28,164 nt of DNA, from contig CAZJYI010000141.1 in assembly GCA_964550025.1 (NCBI GenBank), forward strand, positions 1 to 28,164, given 5' to 3'. Shown in pieces: positions 1 to 8,364 of the stretch (positions are counted from its first letter, which is position 1; each line of letters opens with the position of its first letter). This DNA is from CAZJYI01 sp964550025. GTDB lineage: Bacteria; Verrucomicrobiota; Kiritimatiellia; UBA8416; CAYOBW01. The position numbers and the translations under genes are program-made. The notes under the pieces were generated by a model. That model searched no databases, was not told the origin of the DNA, and saw nothing but the letters and a program-made list of their open reading frames with translations.

Positions 1-186
1 CCCGCGCTCATCTGGATCTGCATTCATTCGTTTTCATCGAATTCTTGACAGTTCCTTGCGGAATCCGAGTGTCAATCATCCCCACCAGAGAGACGCGCCC
101 CGACGCGCAAGAACGAAAGCGGGGAAGACACGCTCCCTCATGGGGAGTATTATCGTACCGCATCAACAGCGTTTCAAGGGGAAAAG

Positions 187-208
187 GCGTCAAAACTGCG
201 TCAAAACT
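187..208. repeat. Tandem 11-bp direct repeat
   Basis: Two perfect back-to-back copies of GCGTCAAAACT lie just downstream of the beta-helix gene. No coding role is visible. The rest of bases 1-250 holds no gene that I can support. Confidence 0.7.
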
Positions 209-211
209 GGA

Positions 212-230
212 GCCGGGTCACAGACCCGGC
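212..230. repeat. REP-like hairpin, copy 1
   Basis: GCCGGGT and ACCCGGC form a perfect 7-bp stem around a 5-nt loop (CACAG), followed by CCAC. The same element with loop TACAA, followed by CTAC, lies at 3017-3035 on the other side of the beta-helix gene. It has no T-tract, so it fits a REP-type intergenic palindrome better than an intrinsic terminator, although it also sits just past the stop codon of the minus-strand gene. Confidence 0.7.
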
Positions 231-250
231 CCACATGCCGGGAACACGGC

Positions 251-2947
251 TCAATCACCCGCGTTGGTGAGCGAAAAGTTGTCGACGTAGAAGACCGTGC
301 GGCTCTGAGCCATGCTGCAGATCCCGAGCCAGTTGATCGTACGGAAACCGTCATGCCCGAACGCCAGCCCCCTGAGCTCACGCGGCGTCCCGCCCGGCAA
401 GGTCACGGACAGCCTCCACTTGCCGTCGGATTGCCTGCCCAGGCCAGCGCTCATCACAATGTGCACCCATTCCCCCGCCTGCAACGCAATCGGCTGAACC
501 CCCTTCGCCTGCAGTTTGCCCCCGGAGATGCCAATGCGGGGACCGACCTTGTAGGATCCGCTCTTCTTTGGCCAATCGCGCCATTCGAGAAACAGTTCCG
601 TCCCCTCCTCGACGCGCAGGTCGAACGATAGCGTCGTCGTTCCCTGCTTATGCCGCGGGTCATAGTAGAAATAGGGATGGAACGGCTTCTCAAGCCCCTC
701 GGCATCAACCACCTTCAGGCAGCGCGTCCCCGTACAGGCCAATTCATCGGTGACCTGGATGCCCTTCGCTTTGCCGCCCTCCCGGCAATCGGCATAGCGG
801 GGCCTGCTCCCCACGGTCGCGCCCTCGAAGCCCTCGTCGAGCTGCATCGGCGGACGGGGAGGCGCCGGAGGCGGAAGCTCCAGCGGGGGGTAAGTCACGC
901 CGTTCGCCAACCTGACCCACTCCGCGTCGCCGTAGACACCGGCCTCCGTGTGATCGAACGGCACGAAGCCGACGCGCGGAGCCGGCGAATCCGGTTTGAG
1001 GCGGAAATCCAGCTTCTCGGCATCGACAAACAGGGGATCGGCCACGAGCGAACCCCTGTCCTGCCCCTTGGCTTGCCACGCCTCGAACGTCTTGCCCGCA
1101 AACGTCAGCGGCTGCCCGTCGGTGCGCCAGTAGAGGTTGCTGCGCATCAGGTACCGGTCATCCTTCCAGTTGCTGCCGAGGAGCTTGCCCTCGCGAAACA
1201 GCACGATGTTGTTCTCGAACGTAAACGACAGGTGTTTTTCCATGCGGGTGCGCTGCACCTGGTCGTTCTTGCTGAAAGCCAGGATGTTGTTGCGGATGAC
1301 GTTCTCCCTGCCGTAGTGCTGGTGGAAACCGCCGGTCTTCGTGTTGTAGACGAGGTTGCTCGCCATCTCGATGTGACTGCTGCCCTCGTCCGTGTACAGC
1401 CCCCACCCCCCGTAGGAATAGGCATGAATGTCGTGCATGACGTTGCGGTTGACGGTGGTGCCTTCCGACGGCCCCAACGTGTAGACCGCGCCCATGTCGC
1501 TCAACATGCCCCAGCCAATGTGGTGAATGTGGTTGAAATCCACATGGTTGCGCTTGGCGAGGCTCCGCCCGTAGCCCCAGCGCCAGCCGATCGAGACACC
1601 CGTGTAACGGAGGTCCGCGATCTCGTTGTGCGTCACGCTGTTGTCGGCGCTCTGCCCGATCCAGACACCGACCGCACAGGGGAAGATGTGTCCTCCATCG
1701 CGAATGATATTGTTGTCGACCGTGATGTGATGCGTGCGCTCGTTCTCGTTGCCGCGGATGCCGGTCTCGCCGATGCGCACGCCTCCCGCCCCCAGGTCGT
1801 GGATGTAGGTCTGCACCACACGGCAGTTTCGGCACCCCTGCCGGAACCACAGCCCGTACGTCCCGGTGTGGGCGATTTCGCAGCGGTCGACGTGGACGTT
1901 CTCGGCGCCGTCCGCCATCACGACCGCCCCGATCGGGGACGCCGCCTGGGCGGGCTCGATGCCGCCGTCCGGAATGATGTAGCCGGCATGTCGGAAAGAG
2001 AGCCCCTCCAACCGGATGTTCCGCACAAAAGCCCCCTTGGCCGGGTCGCCCTTGAAAACAACCAGGGTGTCGAGGAGCGGCGCGACCACCTCTGCCGTGG
2101 CGGGTTCCTCGCCCGGACGGGGCTTGTAATGGAGCACGCCGTCCCGTCCCAGGAACCACTCGCCGGGCGCGTCCAGCGCCCCGGGGAAGTTCTCGATGTG
2201 AAAACGCGTGCCCGACTTGAGCGGGTTCCACGACTTCATCCCGCCGCCGGTCGACACGATAGCGTTGCGACCCGCGTCCACGCGGTCAATGCGGCGAACC
2301 GTGTTATCCCACTTGTGATAGGCGACCAGGGCGACGTCCTTCAACTCGGTTTCGTCGAGGACGGTGAGAGGCTCGATTGCATCGGGACGCGTCGTGATGG
2401 TCAGCCGCGCTCTGCGCGGCTTCCGTGATCCCTGCCCCTCCAACACCTCCTGCGCAACATCGCTCATGTAGTGGTAGAAGCGGTTCGGCGTGCGCGCGCG
2501 CACAGCGCGTCTGCCGTTCACGTAGAGCTGCTCGAAATGCCACTTGCCGGCAGCGACGTCGGGGATCTTCACGGTCCAGGTCCCGTTTGCCCCGCGCTTG
2601 AGCCCCGCGATCCGCCTCCCGCCGCTGATGACCGGTTCCTCGCCGGGATGGGCGCCGTACACGATCCGGTGCCCATCCGCCGCCGAGTCCCTCGGCTCGA
2701 AGACGATGGGCTCGGCAAGCGCGTACGTTCCGCCGCGGATCCGGACGTGCGTGCTTTTCGCCGGCGCGTCCGCATTGCGGCGCCGGATCTCGTCGCGCGC
2801 ACGGTGGATGGTGGCGAATGGCTTCTCGAGCGTCCCCGGATTGGCATCATCCCCGTCGGGGGCGACGAAGAGAGTATCGTCTTGGGGGGCGGCATGGACT
2901 GCGGCGGTGAACAGAATGACGAGTGAGAGGGGTATGGTGTCGGTCAT
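251..2947 (-). CDS. Secreted right-handed parallel beta-helix protein, GH141-like
   Basis: This 898-residue protein has a signal peptide (about residues 1-19, ending VHA). Next comes the DUF1565-like opening found in many secreted beta-helix proteins (FVAPDGDDANPGT, about residues 28-40), then a long run of Asn-rich beta-helix rungs to about residue 640. The motifs SDMGAVYTLG (near residue 482) and YTDEGSS (near 519) resemble the acidic motifs of GH141-type glycoside hydrolases (fucosidase/xylanase activities known); this is from memory. The last 200 residues look like a LamG/concanavalin-type beta-sandwich, perhaps carbohydrate-binding. The start is well supported: AAGGAG lies 7 nt upstream and a possible promoter lies at 2972-3000. 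The gene is monocistronic by position, with hairpin repeats on both sides. A role in breaking down complex polysaccharide is likely; the exact substrate cannot be read from the sequence. Confidence 0.85.
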   Translation of the reverse strand: MTDTIPLSLVILFTAAVHAAPQDDTLFVAPDGDDANPGTLEKPFATIHRARDEIRRRNADAPAKSTHVRIRGGTYALAEPIVFEPRDSAADGHRIVYGAHPGEEPVISGGRRIAGLKRGANGTWTVKIPDVAAGKWHFEQLYVNGRRAVRARTPNRFYHYMSDVAQEVLEGQGSRKPRRARLTITTRPDAIEPLTVLDETELKDVALVAYHKWDNTVRRIDRVDAGRNAIVSTGGGMKSWNPLKSGTRFHIENFPGALDAPGEWFLGRDGVLHYKPRPGEEPATAEVVAPLLDTLVVFKGDPAKGAFVRNIRLEGLSFRHAGYIIPDGGIEPAQAASPIGAVVMADGAENVHVDRCEIAHTGTYGLWFRQGCRNCRVVQTYIHDLGAGGVRIGETGIRGNENERTHHITVDNNIIRDGGHIFPCAVGVWIGQSADNSVTHNEIADLRYTGVSIGWRWGYGRSLAKRNHVDFNHIHHIGWGMLSDMGAVYTLGPSEGTTVNRNVMHDIHAYSYGGWGLYTDEGSSHIEMASNLVYNTKTGGFHQHYGRENVIRNNILAFSKNDQVQRTRMEKHLSFTFENNIVLFREGKLLGSNWKDDRYLMRSNLYWRTDGQPLTFAGKTFEAWQAKGQDRGSLVADPLFVDAEKLDFRLKPDSPAPRVGFVPFDHTEAGVYGDAEWVRLANGVTYPPLELPPPAPPRPPMQLDEGFEGATVGSRPRYADCREGGKAKGIQVTDELACTGTRCLKVVDAEGLEKPFHPYFYYDPRHKQGTTTLSFDLRVEEGTELFLEWRDWPKKSGSYKVGPRIGISGGKLQAKGVQPIALQAGEWVHIVMSAGLGRQSDGKWRLSVTLPGGTPRELRGLAFGHDGFRTINWLGICSMAQSRTVFYVDNFSLTNAGD

Positions 2948-2971
2948 AGGGATCTCCTTGGATAGAGTGCC

Positions 2972-3000
2972 AGCAAAGCAAAGACACGCATGCGTTGCAA
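2972..3000 (-). promoter_or_regulatory. Candidate promoter of the beta-helix gene
   Basis: On the minus strand TTGCAA is followed after exactly 17 nt by TTTGCT. The predicted transcription start falls about 18 nt before the ATG and leaves room for the AAGGAG ribosome binding site. The -10 match is weak. The layout is like other candidates in this window (TTGC-type -35, 17-nt spacer). Confidence 0.35.
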
Positions 3001-3016
3001 GACCGGGCGTGGGGGA

Positions 3017-3035
3017 GCCGGGTTACAAACCCGGC
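3017..3035. repeat. REP-like hairpin, copy 2
   Basis: GCCGGGT and ACCCGGC form the same perfect 7-bp stem as at 212-230, with loop TACAA and trailing CTACG, in the same orientation. It lies just upstream of the beta-helix gene and beyond the stop of the export lipoprotein gene. Confidence 0.7.
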
Positions 3036-3107
3036 CTACGATGGGAAGGATGCTGCAGCGCGGGCGACAGTGGGGACGTGGCGGTGGTGAGAGAGGGCCG
3101 GGCGCGA

Positions 3108-4178
3108 TTACCAGAACGAGAAACTGCGGGCCGGCACAATCACCCGGTCGCCGTCCTGAAGGGCGATGTCATCTTCCGGGTCACCGTCGTCCAGGATCTC
3201 GTCGACGTTGACGATGATCTCCTCGTCCTCTTCGCCGCTGCCTTCGCTCGGGCGGACGATCCTGATCTCGGTCCGCTTGGCATACATGGGCAATCCACCG
3301 AGACGGAACATGAGGTGCATCATCGTACACGGCTCAACACCCGTGAAGCGGTAGATACCCGGCTTTTTGACTTCACCCAGAACGAGAATTTCCTTCTCGC
3401 CAAGCCCAATCGAGCCCTTGGCTTCGGTCGAGAAGACGATCACGATGTCGTTGTTGCGGAGACTGACCTGCGGAACGGTTGGCGTGCCCTCTTCCGTGAG
3501 CAGCGAATACACCTCGCCCTCCATGGACTGCCACATGGCGTTGGTCAGTCCGCCGCGCACGATCCGCACCTGTGGTCCGCGGATGGCGGGGACCAGGCCG
3601 TCGGCGCGCAACAGGGCATCGTTGAGGGCAATCGTATCGCCCGCCCCTATCTGGATAAGGCCGCGCTGATTCACGGCGCCGTCCACCCGGATCTTGTCAT
3701 ACGAGGCCCGTTGAATCCTGACGCGTACCGTCGCGTTGCGGAAATCGCGGCGTTTCAACACGTTCTCGATCTTGCGAGCGGCCTCGGGTTCCGTCTTGTT
3801 CATGAGAATGACGGGGCCGATGTACCCCAGCTTGACGTCCCCGATCTCGCTTACGGGGTAGCTGCCGTCCAGCCCGGGATCTTCCTCAACGGAGATGTGC
3901 AAGAGGCAATCGCGCTGAATCGTCAGCGGTCCACCCCCACCGGGAAGCGCGGAGTCGCCCAGCACGGAAGGAAGGTAACCGATCGGCGCATCAGGCCGAT
4001 CCGTTTCCTCCGACTTGGCTTTTTCGCCGTCTTCCGCCATCTCGGCCTCGAGTTCCTTCAGGATCCTCGAGTAGGCTCTGTCACGCGGTGTCGTGCAACC
4101 GCTGAACAAAGCAACGACCGCTAGGAGGAAGAGAAAAGATGTAAAACGGGCCATCGCTGCTATGGCAAGAAGCCGCAT
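3108..4178 (-). CDS. Polysaccharide export lipoprotein (Wza-like, poly-export + SLBB)
   Basis: This 356-residue protein is an outer-membrane polysaccharide export (OPX/Wza-type) lipoprotein. A signal peptide ends in the lipobox FSGC, with the lipidated Cys near residue 28. A poly-export domain follows (about 80-175, containing the typical ISVEEDPGLDGSYPV stretch), then two SLBB-like segments (about 178-255 and 267-350, the second starting ILVLGEVKKPGIY). It is normally the exit channel subunit for exopolysaccharide and works with an inner-membrane copolymerase; no Wzc-type partner is in the window. It follows the exosortase-TPR gene by 110 nt, with a hairpin and possible promoter in the gap. 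An alternative start at Met9 (4154) would give a tighter signal peptide. Neither start has a strong ribosome binding site. Confidence 0.88.
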   Translation of the reverse strand: MRLLAIAAMARFTSFLFLLAVVALFSGCTTPRDRAYSRILKELEAEMAEDGEKAKSEETDRPDAPIGYLPSVLGDSALPGGGGPLTIQRDCLLHISVEEDPGLDGSYPVSEIGDVKLGYIGPVILMNKTEPEAARKIENVLKRRDFRNATVRVRIQRASYDKIRVDGAVNQRGLIQIGAGDTIALNDALLRADGLVPAIRGPQVRIVRGGLTNAMWQSMEGEVYSLLTEEGTPTVPQVSLRNNDIVIVFSTEAKGSIGLGEKEILVLGEVKKPGIYRFTGVEPCTMMHLMFRLGGLPMYAKRTEIRIVRPSEGSGEEDEEIIVNVDEILDDGDPEDDIALQDGDRVIVPARSFSFW

Positions 4179-4208
4179 CCGGGTTTTTGGTTAAGAGATC
4201 ACTTAAAC

Positions 4209-4248
4209 GACAGTAGAGGAAAGTATTAGGTACTCCCTCTATCGTCAA
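4209..4248 (-). promoter_or_regulatory. Hairpin overlapping a candidate promoter upstream of the export gene
   Basis: On the minus strand GACGATAGAGG pairs with CCTCTACTGTC (one mismatch, one G-U). Inside it an AGTA/TACT stem closes a CCTAA loop. The hairpin spans 4209-4246. TTGACG (4243-4248) and TACTTT (4220-4225) are 17 nt apart on the same strand, so a promoter could overlap the palindrome. There is no T-tract, so attenuation or operator function is possible but unproven. Confidence 0.4.
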
Positions 4249-4288
4249 CAAAAAACGCAGGGTCTTTTGCGCCATCCTTTCCTGGCAG

Positions 4289-7200
4289 CTATTCCTGCCC
4301 GTCTCGCGCCCTCTGGATCCTCGCCAGCAGGTCCCTGGCTGCCGCATCGACCATGTCGGAACAGCGGGGAGACCCGCGTACGGACAAGACCGTGTCGCGG
4401 GCGCGATCCAGCTCGCCGGAGAGGAACAGAATCTTGGCGGAGTTGAGCTTCACTTCGAGAGCGGAATAGTCTTCTTCATCCAACGTCTCCAAAGCCTTGT
4501 TCATGTACATCTCGGCGCGTTTCAAGTCACCGCTGTTCATGTACACGGTCGCGGCCGTGTCGTAGACCTCAAACGTCTCGCCGCCCATCTGCAGCAGTTT
4601 CGGGAGAAGCGCCCTGGCCTGCGTCAGGGTGGAGCGCGATTGTGCCAGGTTGTAGACGAGGTTGTTGAGAATGGCAAGCTTGTCCGGGTACAACCCATAG
4701 GCGCTCTCCAGAATACGAACGGAGGCGTTCAGGTCTCCCTGCGACCGCGCCGATTCGGCCGCCAGCAGAAGCGACTGCACCCTGATCTTCCCGCGACTGC
4801 TTTCAACGAGGGGTGCCAGAATGCTGAGCGCGCGTTGCGGATCCCTTTTCTGGAAGTAAACATGCGCCAGGTGCTCGCCCCACACCTCTTCATCCGGCAA
4901 CGAGGCGCGCAGGTGCTCCAGGGCCGCCACGAGGTCGGCGTCCCGACTCTGGCGGATGGTCTTTATCTTGACGACAGCCCGGTAGAAGGGCACCGGGTCA
5001 ACGGCGTTGTCGACGGCACTCAGCGCAGATGTCAGGGCCCAGTCCAGATCACCGGTGCGCAGCGCACAGCGCAACGCAAGGTCGTAGGCAGACAGGAGTC
5101 CCCGACAGCGGGCGACCGCATCCCGCGCAGCGATACCGGCAGCGGCCGTCATGCCCTTGCGAAGCAGAAAATCCCCCGCACGCACCATAGTCGACACGGG
5201 ATATGCCTTCGCGTCAGCGGCCGCCCGGACCTCCCCGAGAGCCCAGCGCCCCCGCCCTTCCTCCTGCTCCCGCACGACCAGTGACGCCAGCCAGATGTCG
5301 GGGTCGTCCGGACAGCACTTCCTGGCCGACGAGACAACCGCGGGATCGCCCTCGGTCAGGGCAATCAGCACGCGCTGCAGCGGAGCGGACGTCGGCAGGC
5401 GTTCAACCGCCATGCGTGCGGCGTGCGTGGCTTCCGCGTAGCGCTTATCCTGTCCCAGGGCCATGGTCAGCCTGTGCAGGGCCGCCGCCTCCTCCATCGG
5501 GTCGCGTCCGCATGCCAACCAGTGCCCCGGATCGCCCAACGCCCCCGCGCCGCGCCGCTGGTGCCACTCGGCGCACAAGCCCTCCAGCCGGTGATGAAAG
5601 GGACTGGTCGTATCGGCCTGTCGCGTCAGGTGTATCTGCGCCCTTTTCTGCCTTCCTTCCGCGTCCAGCGGTTCGGGCCACCTGCGCATGGCTGTCGCTT
5701 CCGCCGGCGCCAGACGCAGGCGCTGCTGGACCGCTCCCTTGCGATCGATCAGTCGGACGCGCAGGGCCTGGCTCATTCGCTCGGCCTCCTTGAAACGCCC
5801 GGTATCGTACAGCAGTTGCGGAACGACGCGCAGCTCCTCGCCGAGTCCCGCACGGCTGAGGGTGAAAAGCGCCTCGTCCTTGTAGCCGAACGCTTCCCAG
5901 AGAGCGCCTACCGCGATATTGACCGGCGGAGAGCCGGGGAACTTGCGGCGCGCCAACTCCGCGGCGCGGAACGCCACGACCCCGAGGTTCATGCTCGTGG
6001 CCGCACTGATCATCATCAGATCGCCCCGCACATCGGGCGTCCCCTCAACACCATAGTAGCCGCCGCGCAGCGTCTCGTAGACGTTGCCCCAGATGCCTTC
6101 GCGGCTGTAGAGCAGCGCATGCTGCAACTGGAGCTGGCGGCGCCTGTCCGGGAACTTCTCCAACAGATCGTCGAGCCGGCCGTGCGCGGCCTCGAACTTG
6201 CCGGCCATGGCAAGCAACGTCGGGTACACCATCTCCATGCGGGTCGTCAGCGCATCGGTCTTCTCGCGACGCGCCAACTCGATGAGCGCCCGGTTGAGAA
6301 ACGTCCGCCGCGTGATCGATGACCCGCCCGCGCCGAGCTCGCGGACGAGCGGGACGCGCGATGCGACAACGGAAAGGGGATAGACCGCCCCCATCAGCAT
6401 CACGCTCCCCCGCAGGTCAATCTGTTCGTCCGGCCGCCTGGCCTTCACACCGATCTGGTGCCGACGAAACATGAACCACTTGCTTCCATACTGTGCGGGA
6501 GCGACATTGAGCGCGGGATCACGCGGATCAACGACCGCCAGCCGTTGGTACGCAAGCCACGCCAGGTCGGGCCTGTTCAGGCGGAAGCTGTAATCCAGGT
6601 ACGCAGCCAAGTCGTCGGCCGACAGGTTGTGCAGGCCTTTTTCCAGGGTTTTCACGAAAATGCCGTCCCAGCCGGCATCGGGTCGGGCCGCGGCGAGCGC
6701 GAATAGTGCCCTGAGGAAGATGGGGTCTTCGGGCCAGCCCGACTGGGCGTGTTTCATGGCGGCGGCCGCACCCGCGATGCGTCCCAGCTGAAGATTGGCG
6801 TGGATAGCCAGAAGAGCATGCGCCATCTTCTCGTACGGAACGTCCCGGTCGGCGTCCACGATCGCCTGCCACTGCTCATGGCGGGCCAGGTACGGAAACA
6901 GCGCGCGCACGCGGCGGCGCACGAGGTGCAGGGGCGCCGCAAGCACAGTGTTGCGGGCCACGACCTCCGGCTCGTCTCTCAGCACGCCGTATTCGGCCCG
7001 GACGACGGCAACGCCCGGCTGGTTCCGCGCCGACGCCGGCAGCGTGTCGATCAACGCCACGGCTTCTTCCGCCCGGTCCACCGCCATCAGCGCCCAACTC
7101 TTCATGATCGTCTCAGAGGTCGTCAGTTCCTCCGGCAACGATCGGAACTGTGCCAGCGCTTCCTCGTGCTTCTCCTGGCGAAGAAGGATGCTGACACGCT

Positions 7201-8296
7201 TCGAGGTCAGATTCCGGTCCCCGGGAGCGAATTCCAGGGCCGCAAGAACGGCTCTCTCCGCCGTAGCGGGGTCCCGTTCGGCAACGTGGTCGGCAAGCTC
7301 GCTGATCATCGTCATGCGATGATAGGGTCTGCGCTTGTACACGGCCGCCGCGACAGCACCGGCGAAGAGAGCGGCCACCACCACCACCCATCCCCATTTG
7401 AAGACGAATCGCCAGACACGCGGAAACCGCGTGCCCTTGTCGGGACGCTCCAGCTCACCGCTCTCGATGCCGTCCTTGATCCTCTTTCGCCGGCTGCGCC
7501 AATACCGCCACCAGGACGCCTCCAATTGAAGCAGGACAATCGCGACGAGCAGGAAAATCGCCAGCGTGTCGTGCAGGAAGCCCTCCGCCCACTCAAGCGG
7601 CATACGCTCGGCAAGGTAGACCATCGACGTGATGCGGATCACGTTGAGAATCAGGATCTGGACAAACCCAAGCAGAATGAACGCCGCCAGCTCGTACCAC
7701 CGGAAGCGCATGATGATGCCGGTGCCCAGCAGGCACAGCGACACGGTTACCAGAGTGCGCATGCCGCTGCACGCCTCGGGGACGCCGAAAGTCCGGAAAC
7801 CGGAATGCAGCAGGAGCCCGTCGGCCCATACGCGCTGGTTCAGAATATGCAGCGCCCACTCGGCGCCCGCGATGGAAATCCGCTGCATGCTTAGCTGCAG
7901 ATTGCCGAAGACCTGCCAGGGAAGCGGGTGAATCCAGTAGGCAATGAACAGGCCCAGCAGGATGTCGCGCGACCAGCGAGGCGGCAGCGACCAGCGCAGA
8001 CAGGCATAGCAGATGGCGATCAGCCCAAGCCACTCGAACTGGTTCACGTCGAACACAATGCCGACGATGGCCAGCACCGTCCCCGCCATACCGACGGACG
8101 GAATGATCCACTGCGGCAGTTCGGACGCGTCCTGTTCCCGCTTGCGTCTGACGAGCACGAGCAGGCACAGAACCAGCCCGAGAACGAGCCGGATCACGCC
8201 GTCCTGGTCCCCCTCGATTCGATCGTAGTTGGAGAAGATCCAGGCAATGGGGAGAACCGCTGCAACGGCCAACACCATCTTCTGTGCCCGGTTCAA
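4289..8296 (-). CDS. Exosortase fused to a large TPR domain
   Basis: This 1335-residue protein begins with an integral-membrane exosortase/archaeosortase domain (about residues 5-260). The hallmark triad is present: Cys176 in EACSGMR, Arg221 in NVIRI and His242 in LHD. Exosortases are transpeptidase-like enzymes that process PEP-CTERM-type C-terminal signals at the outer face of the inner membrane. After one more membrane segment (about 302-319) roughly 1000 residues of TPR-like helical repeats follow, presumably periplasmic. The usual XrtA partner EpsI domain is not seen. I chose the TTG start at 8296 because AAAGGAGGAG lies 4 nt upstream. An in-frame ATG at 8365 overlaps the stop of the preceding gene as TGATG but has no ribosome binding site; it would add 23 residues without membrane character. 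The neighbours (OM barrel, GT-C enzyme, SLBB export protein) place it in an exopolysaccharide/surface-protein cluster. Confidence 0.9.
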   Translation of the reverse strand: MNRAQKMVLAVAAVLPIAWIFSNYDRIEGDQDGVIRLVLGLVLCLLVLVRRKREQDASELPQWIIPSVGMAGTVLAIVGIVFDVNQFEWLGLIAICYACLRWSLPPRWSRDILLGLFIAYWIHPLPWQVFGNLQLSMQRISIAGAEWALHILNQRVWADGLLLHSGFRTFGVPEACSGMRTLVTVSLCLLGTGIIMRFRWYELAAFILLGFVQILILNVIRITSMVYLAERMPLEWAEGFLHDTLAIFLLVAIVLLQLEASWWRYWRSRRKRIKDGIESGELERPDKGTRFPRVWRFVFKWGWVVVVAALFAGAVAAAVYKRRPYHRMTMISELADHVAERDPATAERAVLAALEFAPGDRNLTSKRVSILLRQEKHEEALAQFRSLPEELTTSETIMKSWALMAVDRAEEAVALIDTLPASARNQPGVAVVRAEYGVLRDEPEVVARNTVLAAPLHLVRRRVRALFPYLARHEQWQAIVDADRDVPYEKMAHALLAIHANLQLGRIAGAAAAMKHAQSGWPEDPIFLRALFALAAARPDAGWDGIFVKTLEKGLHNLSADDLAAYLDYSFRLNRPDLAWLAYQRLAVVDPRDPALNVAPAQYGSKWFMFRRHQIGVKARRPDEQIDLRGSVMLMGAVYPLSVVASRVPLVRELGAGGSSITRRTFLNRALIELARREKTDALTTRMEMVYPTLLAMAGKFEAAHGRLDDLLEKFPDRRRQLQLQHALLYSREGIWGNVYETLRGGYYGVEGTPDVRGDLMMISAATSMNLGVVAFRAAELARRKFPGSPPVNIAVGALWEAFGYKDEALFTLSRAGLGEELRVVPQLLYDTGRFKEAERMSQALRVRLIDRKGAVQQRLRLAPAEATAMRRWPEPLDAEGRQKRAQIHLTRQADTTSPFHHRLEGLCAEWHQRRGAGALGDPGHWLACGRDPMEEAAALHRLTMALGQDKRYAEATHAARMAVERLPTSAPLQRVLIALTEGDPAVVSSARKCCPDDPDIWLASLVVREQEEGRGRWALGEVRAAADAKAYPVSTMVRAGDFLLRKGMTAAAGIAARDAVARCRGLLSAYDLALRCALRTGDLDWALTSALSAVDNAVDPVPFYRAVVKIKTIRQSRDADLVAALEHLRASLPDEEVWGEHLAHVYFQKRDPQRALSILAPLVESSRGKIRVQSLLLAAESARSQGDLNASVRILESAYGLYPDKLAILNNLVYNLAQSRSTLTQARALLPKLLQMGGETFEVYDTAATVYMNSGDLKRAEMYMNKALETLDEEDYSALEVKLNSAKILFLSGELDRARDTVLSVRGSPRCSDMVDAAARDLLARIQRARDGQE

Positions 8297-8364
8297 GTGT
8301 CTCCTCCTTTCATGCGGCAAACGGCCCAACAATCGCCCCGCCGGCGCCGGCGCGGCGCGGAACA

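Noticed and set aside
45..73. TTGACA at 45-50 as a promoter
   Set aside because: No acceptable -10 element follows at 16-18 nt and no plus-strand gene lies downstream.
650..4124. Long plus-strand open frames of 592 and 526 codons
   Set aside because: They are antisense to the beta-helix and export genes, have no recognisable domains, are Arg/Ala/Pro-biased, and arise from high GC content in the opposite frame.
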